From NCBI GenBank assembly GCA_026018925.1, contig JAKSZU010000016.1, positions 34,715,377 through 34,779,376 of the forward strand: 64,000 nt of DNA, read 5' to 3'. The notes beneath the pieces were generated by a model that was not told the origin of the DNA, did not search any database, and saw only the letters and a program-made list of their open reading frames with translations. This DNA comes from Tupaia tana. Taxonomy: Eukaryota > Chordata > Mammalia > Scandentia > Tupaiidae. The position numbers and the translations under genes were made by a program. How positions within the stretch are numbered: the first letter of the stretch is position 1; each line of letters begins with the position of its first letter. Positions 48,191 to 59,290 of the stretch are shown one piece after another.

Positions 48191-49084
48191 AAAAAAGAAA
48201 AGCCTATTTATGGTTAAGGAAGGTATTAAAACAAATGATGATAAATTCCAAATACTGAACAGTTTTATGGGCAAAACAGGGCACACCTGTGTCTTACTTT
48301 CTCCATACAACACGTAAAAGGTTACCACCAATCATAAGGAAACTGAGACTGAAGTAAAAACTCCCTTCACGTCCCTCAACTGAGACAAGGAAGACCAGGG
48401 ATTCAGGGGAGTTGAGGCCTTTCCAGTGCAAGCCCAGGCTCCTGCTCCCTGTGGCAAGTGGAAGAGCTGCCTCTTCCAGGGGTTGTAGCAACTCCAGGTG
48501 GACCAGATGCCAGGGGGGGAGATGGAGAGGAGCTAATCGGTGAGAGGTGAGGAGGGGGTTGCCTTGGAGTCAGGGGAGGAAAGGTTGAAGGTGAACAGAC
48601 CTAATTATGTTTTCACCAAGGTCTGTCCAGAGAAGGACATGCCCATGATTTCTTAGGCACTGCCTTCCTGATACCTCTGCCCTTCCCCCTGTTGTCTTTT
48701 ACTTCTTATGCAGTCATTCTCACTTTTCTCTTTTGTCTTTGCCTTCCGCTTATTCTCTTTTACTTTCTTTTTCATTTTTGTATAGAGTTTTGACTCTTTT
48801 GTTCCTCTAAGAAGGCCAACATTTTATATTTAATTTTTACTTCATTGAATGCTTCTTAAAAGCACACAGTATGCTCTTCAACCTTAGGTTTGCTGAAAAG
48901 CTATTTTGGAGATTCCTAATTAAAACATTTAAAAGATGTCATTGAAAAATACCTTAAGAAGCAGCCAAACACTCGGCCCAGATTTTTAAGAGTGGGCTTC
49001 TACATATAAAAATAAAGATATATATATTTTTCTTGGGCACCAAAGTGACTGGTAATTTCAAGTATGCTAAAAAGTTTTGTTTTT
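48191..49084. other. ASB13 intron 1, unassigned
   Basis: No feature recognised; a GGGGGGAGATGG-type purine stretch near 48512-48590. Confidence 0.45.
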
Positions 49085-49320
49085 TTTTTTTTTTTTTTTT
49101 TCATTTTGAGAGAGTGAGAAAGAGAGAAAGATAAGTATTTTTGACAGGGTCTTCCTGTGTTGCAGTCTTCCTGCCCCAGCCTTCCAACTAGCTAGGGTTA
49201 AAGTATGACCACCATTCCCATGTATTCAGGTGGGCCTGGGAACCAAACCCCAGCCTCCTATGTGGCTTTCAGCCTCCTGAACAGTGGTGTTACCTACACT
49301 CTACTGCAGCTGGGCAATAA
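49085..49320 (-). repeat. 7SL/Alu-like element, diverged
   Basis: T-run then GACAGGGTCTTCCTGTGTTG, CAGTCTTCCTGCCCCAGCCT, AACTAGCTAGGGTTAAAGTA: antisense Alu-like order. Confidence 0.5.
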
Positions 49321-49354
49321 AACTTCAATTCAGACTGCGCTATTAGACACGGGC

Positions 49355-49440
49355 AATAATGATGAACAACATTTATTAAGCATCCACTTCGTGCCGGCCT
49401 CCTTACCATATTGTCTTTAGTTATTACAACCATTCGGCAG
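49355..49440 (+). repeat. MIR 3' fragment
   Basis: AACATTTATTAAGCATCCAC, CGTGCCGGCC and TTAGTTATTACAACCATTCG follow a MIR 3' end. Confidence 0.5.
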
Positions 49441-50899
49441 AGTGTTGTCTTCCTTAGGCTTTAGGGAGAGGGATAATCCCCTAGAGGCCGATCTCTTTGT
49501 CCTTATAAATTCATGTTCTCCCCCATTTTTACTTCTTTACTGCTCTGTCAACACAGTTTGGGGAATAGGCAGAGATGAATGGTTAGTACACTTTTCTGGT
49601 CTTTTCTGGGAGCATTGACTGTAAAGGATTTCTAAACTTCTTTTCAGCTCTACCATAAGTGCATGTATCTGAACTTTCTGGGATCCTGGGGGATAAGTCA
49701 CGAAGAATCCCTGACTTTTCCTGGAGATCTGAAGATGAGTCCTTTGAGATCAGCCTTTAGAAAACCCTCCGGGAGCTTCCAGTGTTACCCGGTTTCTGGT
49801 TCTTTTGGTGTGGTTTCCCAGCTGCATGGCCGACCACCTCCCTCTCTCGTACTACATTTGTTGATGGGACACAGAGGAGGGCTATCCCTTATTGTTTCAA
49901 GAATATTTCCTGGGGTATTTTGGGATAAGAGCTTATTTCAGAGCCTGTAGATTGTTTTCAATTCGGAAATATTTTCTGCAGCCAGGACCCCAGATGCCCC
50001 TTAATGATTTACTTTGAACAAAATTCCCTGCCTCTGCTACATTTCAGAGTGCATCTTGAATATTTGACCCCGATTCAAAGCCAGCATGCAGATCAGCTTT
50101 GTCTTGAAGGTGTCCTTGATGGCGTTTTGAAAACTTTCTTTGCCGGAGTGGGGTGCTGTGTAGAGGAATGGCATTGGTACAGTGGTAGTGGGGTGACTGG
50201 AAAGAGGGTAGGACTGTGTCACGTCAGGCTGAGTAGGCTGCATGCAGATTTTATCCTGGAGAAAGGAGCCATGGGAGGATTATGAGGAGGCCCCACATGA
50301 CTGACTTGTGATGTAGGTGCATTAGAGAGAGGCCAACCAGAGACCAATTATGAGGCAGCTGAAGCTGGGATTTAGGGACAGAATTGCAGTCCCAGAGAGA
50401 ACTTGCCAGAACAGCATAGGGTCTCAGTAGGGTCTCAGGTTTCCAAAGCAGTTCCTCCCCCAAGGAAGATGGTGCAGGAAGTCGGGAGGGTGCATCTTGT
50501 CACAACTGACGTCCAGGTGCAGGGCTGCACACTGCCTCTGGTCATGCCTGGCCAGTGCATTTGGTTACTGACAATGTCCCCTTAGTAGATTTAAGGTTCA
50601 TGAGCACATCTTGCCCCCTCCTTAGCTTTTCACTGGGATGCTGACCTGCTGGTGCGGGTGCTGGTCTTTGTGTGGAGTGGCTCTCCCCTCTCTCTGGAGG
50701 TGGGTGTCAAGGTGCACCCAGGTGTCTACCCCTTCCCCACTGTGAAGCTGTCCCCTGTTGAGGACAGTCTGGGATGGCAGTCTTCTCCTTGCCTCAGGTC
50801 CTCCCCTATCTATTGGTTACCTTTTCTTTTGTAATAATTAAAAAACTCTTAACTCTTAAAGAACACATAACACAGAACTTACCGTAGTAGTCATTTTTT
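49441..50899. other. ASB13 intron 1, unassigned unique DNA
   Basis: Over 1.4 kb with no SINE; short open frames without recognisable domains. Confidence 0.45.
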
Positions 50900-51097
50900 T
50901 TAAAGAATTATTTATTTAATTCCATTTGTTATTGTTAGTTTTTTTGATTTGACCACCAGAGAGAGAGAGAGAGAGAAGAGAAGAGAGAGAAAGAGAAAGG
51001 GAAAGCGAGACAGCAAGCCACCAGGTCCGAGACTTGAACCATGGTCTGCCATGTGGGAATCCAGCGTCCCCATCCACCACACCGACTGCTGGCCCCG
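50900..51097 (-). repeat. SINE-B
   Basis: TTTGATTTGACCACCAGAGA to CGACTGCTGGCCCC; GTAGTAGTCATTTTT duplicated. Confidence 0.9.
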
Positions 51098-51651
51098 TAG
51101 TAGTCATTTTTAAGTGTACAGTTCAGTAGGGTTAACATATGCTCACATTGAGAAGCAGGTCTCTAGAACTTTTTCATTTTGCAAAACTGAAACTCTGTCC
51201 CCACTAAACACTTAACTTGCCATTCCCTTCTTCCCCAGGTGGCAACCCACATTCTACTTTCTGTCTCTATGAGTTTGATTACTCCAGATTCCTCATAGAA
51301 ATGGAAACACAATATTTATCTCTTTGTGGCTGGCTTATTTCATTGAGCATAATGTCTTTAAGGTTCTTCTGTCATATTGTATGTGACGAATCCCCTTCCT
51401 TTCTAAACTGAATAGTATTTCATTGCATGTATATACCCCATTTTGCTTACTTATTCATCTATTCATGGATACTGGGTGTTTTCACATTTTAACTACTGTG
51501 AATAATGCTCCTATGAACATGGGTGTGCAAATAATATCTCTTTGAGAACTTGCTTTAATTTTTTTGGGTGTATACGCAGGAATACAGTTGCTGAATCATA
51601 TGATAATTTTATGTTTAATGTTTTGAGGAACTACTGTTTTTCTTTTTCTTT

Positions 51652-51763
51652 TTTCCTTCCTTCCTTCCTTCCTTCCTTCCTTCCTTCCTTCCTTCCTTCC
51701 TTCCTTCCTCCCTCCCTCCCTCCCTTCCTTCCTTCCTTCCTTCCTCCCCCCTCCTTCCTTCTT
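51652..51763 (+). repeat. (TTCC)n microsatellite
   Basis: TTCC/TCCC units for about 110 bp at the A-tail position of the CTAG-like retrocopy. Confidence 0.95.
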
Positions 51764-51764
51764 T

Positions 51765-52765
51765 AGCTCAGATTTATTTTCTACAGTGACAAACATGTAA
51801 TTACCAAGCAAAGCTAGCAGACCCTGAGGTCCAGAGGCCAGTCCAGGTAAACATTTCAGCTCCCACAGTAAAGTAGTACCTACTGCAGGAATCATTGTTC
51901 TAGGGAAGGATGTGCTGCCTAGGACGGAGCTCAAAGGCAGCCTTAGCCCTCCTTTCCATTCTGAGGCTTAGCAAAAAATGGGGGCACAACACATTGGATG
52001 GTCTCCATGACGAGGGAAAGTTGGTCAAGATAGCGAGTGATGGAAATGCGCAGCTGGCCAGGGTCTTTGGCAGTCAATTGTACAGCCAGGAGCTGCCGTT
52101 CACATTAAGCTCCTTCTGAACTGGCCCTTGGAGTTCAGAATTTGGGGTCAGGGACAGGCAGATGATCTCTGCCTCCACAGGTGATGGGGAAGGCATGGTG
52201 AGGGTGAATTGGAGCAGTCGGTTAGCTGGGCCTCCAGCCGCAGGCAAAGCATCTCTGTCTGGTCCTGGCTTGTGGAGTGCCTGCTGGATCTTAGTAATGC
52301 CACAGGCTGCAGCTGCTGCCTCTCGCGTAACACTGGGGCCTCCAGGATTGCCTGGGCCACTGAGTCGTCAAGGTTGCCAGGGTGGCCAAAGTCATCAGAA
52401 TTGTCAGGATCACCTGGGCTGTCAAGGCGGCCATGGTGGCCAAGGTCTCCAGGATTTCCCAGATCGTCGAAGGTACCAGGGTCACCAGGTTTGCCAGGGC
52501 AGCAAGGTCGTCGGCGTCTCTAGGAAGGCCAGGATTGCCAAACTCACTGACATTGTCAATATCCCCAGCATCGCCAAGATGGCCATAGCCGACAATGTCG
52601 CCTGTGTTGCCGAGAAGGCCAGGGGTGCTGACATCGCGAAGGTCTCCAGGGTCTTCGAGGCCACCACCCACTGCAAACGCGGTAACATTTGCGCCTTCAT
52701 CTGCTGCCCTCATGGCTCCTCCACCATTAGCCTCAGACCTCATCCTGACTGCTCCCAAGTTCTCT
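51765..52765 (-). pseudogene. CTAG/LAGE3-like (NY-ESO-1 family) retrocopy
   Basis: Reading the minus strand across at least three frame breaks gives a Gly/Pro/Asp-rich N-terminal region with imperfect GNPGDLG-like repeats. It then gives the Pcc1-fold signature of the CTAG/LAGE3 family: RLLQFTLTMPSPSPVEAEI, VQKELNVNGS, then QLRISITRYLDQLSLVMETI and a short tail ending at TAA (51943-51945). AATAAA follows at about 51777, then a (GGAA)n run (51652-51763) probably grown from the A-tail. It is intronless and inserted in an antisense L1 3' region that continues on both sides. It cannot code as it stands. LAGE3 is a KEOPS subunit and CTAG1/2 are testis antigens; the Gly-rich N-terminus favours a CTAG-like parent. 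Confidence 0.82.
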
Positions 52766-53150
52766 CTAGGAACCTGCTTATCTTAATAGCTGCACTATTT
52801 TCCATCCCCGCCAACAGCGCACAAAATTTCCAATTTCTCTATAACCTGGCTGACACTTTGTTTTTGTGATAATAGCAAACTTAGTGGGTGTGGAGTGGTA
52901 TCTCACTCTAGTTTTCATTTGTATTTCTCTAGCATCTCCTTGCTGGCTGTATGTGTATATCTTTTTGGGAGAAATGTCTATTCAAATCCCTTGCCCATTT
53001 TTATATCAGATTTTTTTTGTGTGTGTTTTTGAGTTGTAGGATTTTTTTTTTTTTTTAATTTCCTAGGTAGATATATGATTCGCAAAACTTTTCTCCCACT
53101 TATGGGTTGCTTTTTCACGCAATAATTGATTATGCTCATTGGTACGATAC

Positions 53151-53569
53151 AGGCAAAGCTTTTTTTTTCATGTTCTCTTTCTCTTTTAGAAATTTTTATT
53201 ATTTTATCTGTTTCTTCTGATCTCCACTCTCAATGGCTGCTCTAAGGCCATTGCAGCTGATGTTTATTTACTAGAAAATATGCAACCAGTTGCATTTTCT
53301 TTATAGACTGGCCGAATAAAGAAATAAAATTAGATTTTCTTTTAAAATTGAGGTTGAGACCTTAGCAGTTCTGAGCAGCTCTGGCCTTAGAGAACTCTTA
53401 ACCTCTGGGCTCAGTGCCCCTGGTGGAGTAGGGGTGGGGGCTCAGGCAGGGTAGAAATGAGGACAGAACTAATAATCATTAATACGTAACTGAGCAGTTC
53501 TTCCCCTTTAGAAGAAATTCACCCTAGTAAGGTTTGTAGAAGTGCTCTTGGTAAAATTTGGGCACAGGG
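53151..53569. other. ASB13 intron 1, unassigned
   Basis: No feature recognised. Confidence 0.45.
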
Positions 53570-53830
53570 GCCAGCAGATGACATAATGGTTAGGTCTCTG
53601 GACTCTCACATAATTGACCATAGTTTGAGTACTGGACCTGGTGCCTTAAAACTCATGCTGAGCATGTGTGCATGTGTGCCCAAAATCCTGTTAGGAAATT
53701 GGAGGAGAAAGGATTGTGACATGGCCACCCCCCTTGGGGGAGGTAATTTCTTGCTTTCTGTCTGTCTCTCTCTGTGTCTCTGGCAAGTGCACACGCCCTA
53801 TAGCAAAAATCTCTCTCTCAAAAAAAAAAA
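53570..53830 (+). repeat. SINE-A/C
   Basis: GGGGCCAGCAGATGACATAA to CCTATAGCAAAAATCTCTC; a SINE-B follows at once. Confidence 0.88.
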
Positions 53831-53831
53831 G

Positions 53832-54005
53832 GACCAGCAGGTGGTGTGATGGTTGAGGCACTGAATTTCCATATGGCCAACCACAGTTCAAGTCTCGGAT
53901 CTGGCAGTTTGTTTTCCCACTTTCTCTCCCTCTCTTTCTCTTGCTGATGTCCTATAGCAAGTGAAAAAAATAATAACAATGATAAATAAAATTAAATCTT
54001 AAAAG
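53832..54005 (+). repeat. SINE-B variant
   Basis: GGACCAGCAGGTGGTGTGAT; the 3' end is TGTCCTATAGCAAGTG then AATAAAATTAAATC, mixing A-like and B-like tails. Confidence 0.8.
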
Positions 54006-54889
54006 AAATGGGAAGAAAAATTTGGTTTCCTAGGGAAATGTAGTAATGGTAAGAGGAAACTGTTCATTCTGAAGAACTGCATTGATCTTGTCTGCCTGAG
54101 GTAGAGCACTTGACAATAAGGACATGTCAGTACTAATGCAGCGCTGTTGTCATTTATATTATAACAAGTGTCTGGACTACTGGGTCTGAGCTGGGTACTG
54201 AGAACACATAGGCATGATTTCTGCATTTGGTGAGTTTACCATCTCTACCTTAGTGCACTTTTGTCTGCATCCAGTTCAGACAATAAAGAAACATGAATCT
54301 TACCACATAGGAAGACCAACTCCAAGCTCCATATGAACATTGGCCCATTGCCCTCCAGGTGCTAGTCTCCTGCCTTTGCTGTTCTGTTGGTTCTATCTTC
54401 AGGCAGATAGTCAGATAGCTGCAGTAGGTCTAAGTTCACATTGAGGCAATACCTGAGGAAGAAGGGTGATGATTTCCTCATGCTGCTTCTTCCTGGGAAT
54501 GTGGAGAATGATGGAGCTTAGAGACCTCTCAGCAGGCTCTCTCTTGATTCTCATTAGCTTGAGCTGGGTCATGTTCTATGGGAAACAGAGCAGCTATGAT
54601 GAACTTAGATTGATCATCTGGATGGAATGGATGGGTTCAGGGTCTTCCCCTTATCTAGTCTGTTTCTGTATAGCAGAGAGCAAGCACACAGTATGACAGT
54701 GCTAGAGGAGACAGCAGGTTGCAGGAGCACAGAGGAGGGCTGAAGGGGGCAAGGCCTCTTGGAAAAAAGATCACTGGGTTTGAGTCTTGAAAGTTACAAG
54801 TGGAAGTTTTTTAGGATTGGGAGGTAGTGAGACCAGGAGGCCAGTGCCAAGGAGAGAAGAGGGCTTTATTCAGAGGGAGAAGTATTGTC
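54006..54889. other. ASB13 intron 1, unassigned
   Basis: No feature recognised before the MER5A. Confidence 0.45.
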
Positions 54890-55025
54890 TTGAGCAGTGA
54901 TTCTCAAGTGTGGTCCCTAGACCAGCAGCATCAGCATCATCTGGGACTTCTTTAGAAATGTACTTTTAGACCCCACCTGAGATCTACTGACTCAGAGACT
55001 CATTTGTAGTGCTTCTGATGCAGGC
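54890..55025 (+). mobile_element. MER5A (hAT MITE)
   Basis: GTGATTCTCAAGTGTGGTCC, AGCATCAGCATCATCTGGGA and CTTCTGATGCAGGCTCGGGT match MER5A. Confidence 0.75.
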
Positions 55026-55146
55026 TCGGGTTGGAAGGTAAGGAAAGGTGTAGGAGGCCAGATGCTCTATTTTGTAAACTTAGAGAGGTGATGGGGAAGG
55101 GAGAAATGAAAAGACTTAAGAGACAGTATAAGAAAGATGGAAGATT

Positions 55147-55408
55147 GGGATTAGCAGGTGGCATAATGGTTATGTTGCTTGACTCCCACATAGCAGACCC
55201 TAGTTGGAGTCCCGGACCCAACAGCTTAAAACTCACGCCAGACGTGTGTGTTCACGTGCCCAAGATCCCAAGAGGAGAATGGAGGAGAAGGGATTGTGGT
55301 GTGGCCATCCCCCTTGGGAGGGTGATTTCTTGCTTTTTCTCTCTCTCTTTCTGTCCCTCCAATGAGCGCACACGTCCTATAGCAAAAATCTCTCTGAAAA
55401 ATAAAAAG
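55147..55408 (+). repeat. SINE-A
   Basis: GGGATTAGCAGGTGGCATAA; AGAAAGATGGAA duplicated. Confidence 0.9.
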
Positions 55409-55479
55409 AAAGATGGAACATCTCAGAGAATTTCATTCCATTTTGGGATATGAATAGTGCCTTTGTTTGTCAGTCAATA

Positions 55480-56690
55480 GTCATTTGTTGGACATTTACA
55501 GGGTGAGAAGGCAAAAATGTATAATTACACTTTGAGATGAATGAAAATGAAGACCAACATATGAAATTTATAGGATTTTAGCTAAAGCAGTACTGTAAGG
55601 AAATCTATAGCTGAACATCTATATTAAAAAAGAAAGAAGAGCTCAAATAAAAACACTGGAAAAAGAAGAGCAAACTAAACCTAAATAAAACAGAGGGTAA
55701 ACAATAATAATAAAGATTAGAGCAGAAAATAATGAAATAGAGAATAGGAAAACAACACCAAAAGTTGGTTTTTGAAAAGATCAACAAAATGGACATTTAG
55801 ATAAGTTGACCAAGAAAAAAAGAAATGACTCAAATTATTAAAATCTAGAATGAAAAGGGGCCATTACCATGGATCATAAGGGAATACTATGAACCATAGT
55901 CTGTTAGTCCACTGTGGTTGCCATGCGGACTGTCACAAACTGGATGACTTTAAAGAAAAGAATTTTTTCCCTTACAGTTCTGGAGGTTCCTCCAAAGGGA
56001 GAGATGGAAGAGAAGGGACTGCGGTGTGGCCATACCTCCTGGGAGGTGCTGTCTCACTTTCTCTTTCTTTCTCTCTCCCCCACAATCTCTCGCTCTCTGG
56101 TAAGTGTAAGCACTCTGTGGCAAGCAAACAACAAACAAACAAAAGAATGTAGACATAGAAATCCTTGACAGAATACTAGCAAACTGAACTGAGCAGCATC
56201 TAAAAGGGGCTATATACCCTGATCAAGTGGTTTATTCCAGGATTGCAAGGAGGCTTCACGTAAGAAAAACAATTTTTGGAATACACTATTTGGAAAGAAG
56301 TAAGTGGAAAAATCTCAAACAATCATTGTAGCAGATACAGAAAAAGCATTTGGGAAAATTCAACATCCTTCATGATAAAAACACTCAACAAATGGAATGG
56401 AAAGGAACTTCCTCAACATGGTGGAAAGAATCTATAAAAAACCCACAGCTAACATCATCCTCAAAGGTGGAAGATTGAACTATTTGGGACAGGACAAGGA
56501 TGCCTGCTCTCACCACAACTGTTCAACGTTGTACTGCAAGTCCTAGCCAAAGCAATTAAGAAATACAAGGAAATAAAAATACTCCAGATTGAAAGGAAGA
56601 AAGAAAACCCTCTATTCACCTATGGCATGATCTTATACATAGAAAATCCTGAGAAATCCACAACAATTAAGTAATTAAAACACGGTCCCT
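55480..56690 (+). mobile_element. L1 ORF2 reverse transcriptase remnant
   Basis: Follows L1 ORF2 in order: TAGAGCAGAAAATAATGAAA, GACCAAGAAAAAAAG, then CCTGATCAAGTGG, GCAGATACAGAAAAAGCATT (the D-T-EKAF motif of the RT), CAAGGATGCCTGCTCTCACC. Broken by stops and by a 250-bp insertion at about 55898-56148. Confidence 0.8.
55898..56148 (+). repeat. Composite insertion in L1: older repeat plus SINE 3' part
   Basis: 55898-55985 resembles an interspersed repeat (CACAAACTGGATGACTTTAA, CTTACAGTTCTGGAGG). 55990-56148 is the 3' part of a SINE-C. Confidence 0.5.
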
Positions 56691-57190
56691 ACTTTCAAAG
56701 TACTCCCAGGAGAGGAGGGAGACACTAAATACTGTAACACCAATGTGTGTATGTGAGTATTATGGAGCAGTGTGTCCCAGAGATGTTTCATCTGGATCCA
56801 TGTGGAGGATGTAAGCTTGTAAACAGGAGACTGCAGAGTGGATGATTGAGGGTGGAGAGGAGTTGGGCATTTCAGATAGAGAGGATAGTTGCAGAGGCAC
56901 AGGTGTGAACTGCAGGGGGCAGTGAGGAGCTACAGAGCGAGGTTTATGTGAGGACAGTGGTGGGAGGCGGGGTTATTGGAGGCGATCGAGGTTCACATGA
57001 CTGAGACTGTCAAGGAGTTTGGACTCCAACCTCCAGGCACTGGGCATAGCTTGGGATTTTCATAGGAATGTTAGGGCCAACAACGTGATTGCACACAGTG
57101 CCTTGGCTGTCGTCAAGGGGTCCTGGAGTCTTATGTGTGTTCATTTGTCATCCATGGACGTGGCAGGGTTTTAGAATGACATCTGTTTCC
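56691..57190. other. ASB13 intron 1 end, old dispersed repeat likely
   Basis: GCAGAGGCACAGGTGTGAAC and AAGGAGTTTGGACTCCAACC recall a common mammalian repeat I cannot name. Confidence 0.35.
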
Positions 57191-57197
57191 TTTCCAG

Positions 57198-57385
57198 GTT
57201 TCTGGGTGGAGCGGACTCCAGTGCATGAGGCAGCCCAGCGGGGTGAGAGCCTGCAGCTGCAGCAGCTGATCGAGAGCGGCGCCTGTGTCAACCAGGTCAC
57301 AGTGGACTCCATCACACCCCTGCACGCGGCCAGTCTGCAGGGCCAGGCGAAGTGTGTACAGCTGCTGCTGGCAGCTGGGGCCCAG
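57198..57385 (+). CDS. ASB13: ASB13 coding exon 2, first ankyrin repeats
   Basis: The acceptor TTTCCAG ends at 57197 after a pyrimidine run. The 188-nt exon completes Gly15 and codes residues to 77. It contains VERTPVHEAAQRGESLQLQQ (start of the first ankyrin repeat) and a second repeat with ITPLHAASLQGQ and CVQLLLAAGAQ. It ends at CAG and the donor GTGATT in phase 0. The frame runs on 26 codons into the intron before a stop, so only homology and the splice site fix the exon end. Confidence 0.94.
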
Positions 57386-57704
57386 GTGATTGGCTTCAGG
57401 ATTGACCCCTGAGCCGCTGCAGCTGTGGGAATGGAAGGGCAAAGACCCAGGAGAACTCCAGAGGGAGGAAAGGAATTGGTTGGGGACGAGCCTCCTATGA
57501 TATACAAACACACGGACAGAGATTTCTGAGGGAAATGGGAGGGAAAAGTGGAATGAGACCAGAGCAGGATTTGCTGGAGGACTGGGAAGGAGGGAGGTGG
57601 TATGGTGTCCGCACGTTGAGAACCAGGAAGCTGGCTGGGTAGTGCTTGGGTCCTGGCTACATGTAAGGAGGGGTTGGTGGCCAAGAAGGCAGTTTTTTGT
57701 TTGT

Positions 57705-57938
57705 GTTTTTTTAAAATTTGCCAGAGAGAGAGAGACAAGGAGAGGGAGAGGGAGAAAATACTCCCCCTATAGGGCGTGATCATGCCACAATCCCTTCTCC
57801 ATTTCTTTATTCTGTTGGGATTTAGGGCACACATGCACATGTGGCCAGTGTGTTTTTCAAGCTCCAAGGGCTGTGATTTGAACCATGTGGTTAGCTATTT
57901 GGGCTCTGGCTTCTTAACCACTAGACTAGGGACAGGCC
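57705..57938 (-). repeat. SINE-C, old
   Basis: AAAATTTGCCAGAGAGAGAG to GACTAGGGACAGGCCC; its head end forms part of the 81-bp inverted repeat. Confidence 0.78.
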
Positions 57939-57973
57939 CAGTAAGGCAATTTAGCAAAATGGTAGGAGTGGGC
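57893..57973 (+). repeat. Left arm, perfect 81-bp inverted repeat
   Basis: Starts AGCTATTTGGGCTCTGGCTT and ends GTAGGAGTGGGC. Every base equals the reverse complement of 59291-59371. It spans the end of a SINE-C and about 35 bp of unique flank. Confidence 0.97.
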
Positions 57974-58754
57974 AGGGCTGGCAGGCTAGCTACACCCTAG
58001 ACACAGGCTCTCTGGGAGGGTAGTTGACCGGGACTCTAAGCTGCTGCTCAGGCCCAAAGAGCAGGGGTCTCTGGGATGACTAAATGGGAGGCTGGCAAAC
58101 TGGATCACTGGGAGAAAGTAAGAACAAAACCAAAATTTTAATTTGCTGCTTTCTTTAGTGTAAATACCCACAGTATGGCTGCTTTAAGCTGCTGGTGGTC
58201 TATGGAAGCAGAATTCCTGGCTGTGTGGCAGCCAGCTCTAGCGAGCTGGCCCCACACGGTACCAAATGACCTGTAAGGAATGCAGGGCTCTGGTGTCAAA
58301 GTTCAAGGGGTGGGTAGGTGTGAAGATGGTGTGGTGTTTAATGTTTCCAAAGCTTGGAATGGAACAAGGTTCAGCATGTACCCAAATAGAAGCTGAATTT
58401 GGACAAATTCTAAGTACAGTTTGCCAATCTGGGGAGTTGACTTTTTCCTGGCCCATGATTTTCTCACTGGGTGAGACATGGCAGGCAGTCTGAGACTTGA
58501 GTTAAACCCATTTTATACGCTGCCTCCCCCAGCTGGCAACCTAAGGCTTTCATTTCCTGCTCAGTACTTATGAAATGTTCAGATGTTAAGGCCAAGCTTA
58601 ATCCTGTCTGAAAAGACGAGAACCCCAACTCCTAAGTAACTTCCACACTTAGGAAGCTGATGGGCACCCCCAACCATGTCTTTCCCTTTGAACTCCCTTG
58701 CCTAGCTCAGTGCCTTAGCACATAATAGCAAACTAATGATTCCTTTTTTTTTTT

Positions 58755-58920
58755 TTTTTTTAGGAATTATTTATTTAACTTTCTTTCAACTTGACCAGAG
58801 AGGGACAGAGCAAGAGAGAAAAAGGGCAAGTGAGAAAACAAGCAGCTAGGTCCGGGACTCGACCTGCAGTTGGCCATATGGGAGTTCGGCGCCCTTCACC
58901 ACCATGCCATCTGCCGGCCC
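58755..58920 (-). repeat. SINE-B
   Basis: TTTCAACTTGACCAGAGAGG to CATCTGCCGGCCCC; CAAACTAATGATTC/CAAACTAGTGATTC flank. Confidence 0.9.
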
Positions 58921-59033
58921 CACAAACTAGTGATTCTGAGAAGTGTCTTTGCAAAGATGTATCTGCATCAGGGTGAGAAAGCGAGTTGCACGGTGCCTCC
59001 CCTTCCTTTGACACTTGTCTCTTCTCCCATGAG

Positions 59034-59184
59034 GTGGATGCCCGCAACATTGATGGCAGCACCCCTCTCTGTGACGCCTGCGCCTCGGGCAGCATTGAGT
59101 GTGTGAAGCTCCTGCTATCCTATGGAGCGAAGGTTAACCCCCCCCTGTACACCGCATCCCCCCTACATGAGGCCTGCATGAGTG
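59034..59184 (+). CDS. ASB13: ASB13 coding exon 3, ankyrin repeats
   Basis: The 151-nt exon begins GTG GAT GCC and continues residues 78-127 (VDARNIDGSTPLCDACASGS, then the ECVKLLLSYGAKVN helix, then SPLHEACMSG). The donor is a strong GTGAGT at 59185. The acceptor reads CATGAG, with G at -3, which is disfavoured; the pyrimidine tract before it is good. An 81-bp perfect inverted repeat lies 1.06 kb upstream and 0.1 kb downstream of this exon. Confidence 0.92.
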
Positions 59185-59290
59185 GTGAGTTGGTGAGTGG
59201 CTGGGCTGGCCCAGCTGGGTGGGCTTCAGAAGGTTCCTGCTTTCTAGGATGAGTATAATAGGTGACAGTCAATTCTATGATAGGATTCTG

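Larger units (their letters stand above)
51110..53150 (-). mobile_element. L1 3' region, antisense, interrupted by a retrocopy
   Basis: Antisense L1 3' sequence at 51110-51645 and 52770-53150 (GGCTTATTTCATTGAGCATA; CTGAATCATATGATAATTTT; TAGTGGGTGTGGAGTGGTAT). The CTAG-like retrocopy and (TTCC)n lie between. Confidence 0.8.

Noticed and set aside
51596..51934. Frames of Lys/Glu/Gly or Phe/Leu/Pro/Ser repeats at 51.6 and 61.7 kb
   Set aside because: Translations of (TTCC)n and (TTTC)n microsatellites.
52162..52869. 235-codon plus-strand frame, Gly/Ser/Arg-rich and collagen-like in places
   Set aside because: Antisense of the CTAG-like retrocopy; the minus strand gives the family match.
57148..57867. 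239-codon minus-strand frame over ASB13 exon 2
   Set aside because: Antisense shadow of a GC-rich exon and an old SINE.
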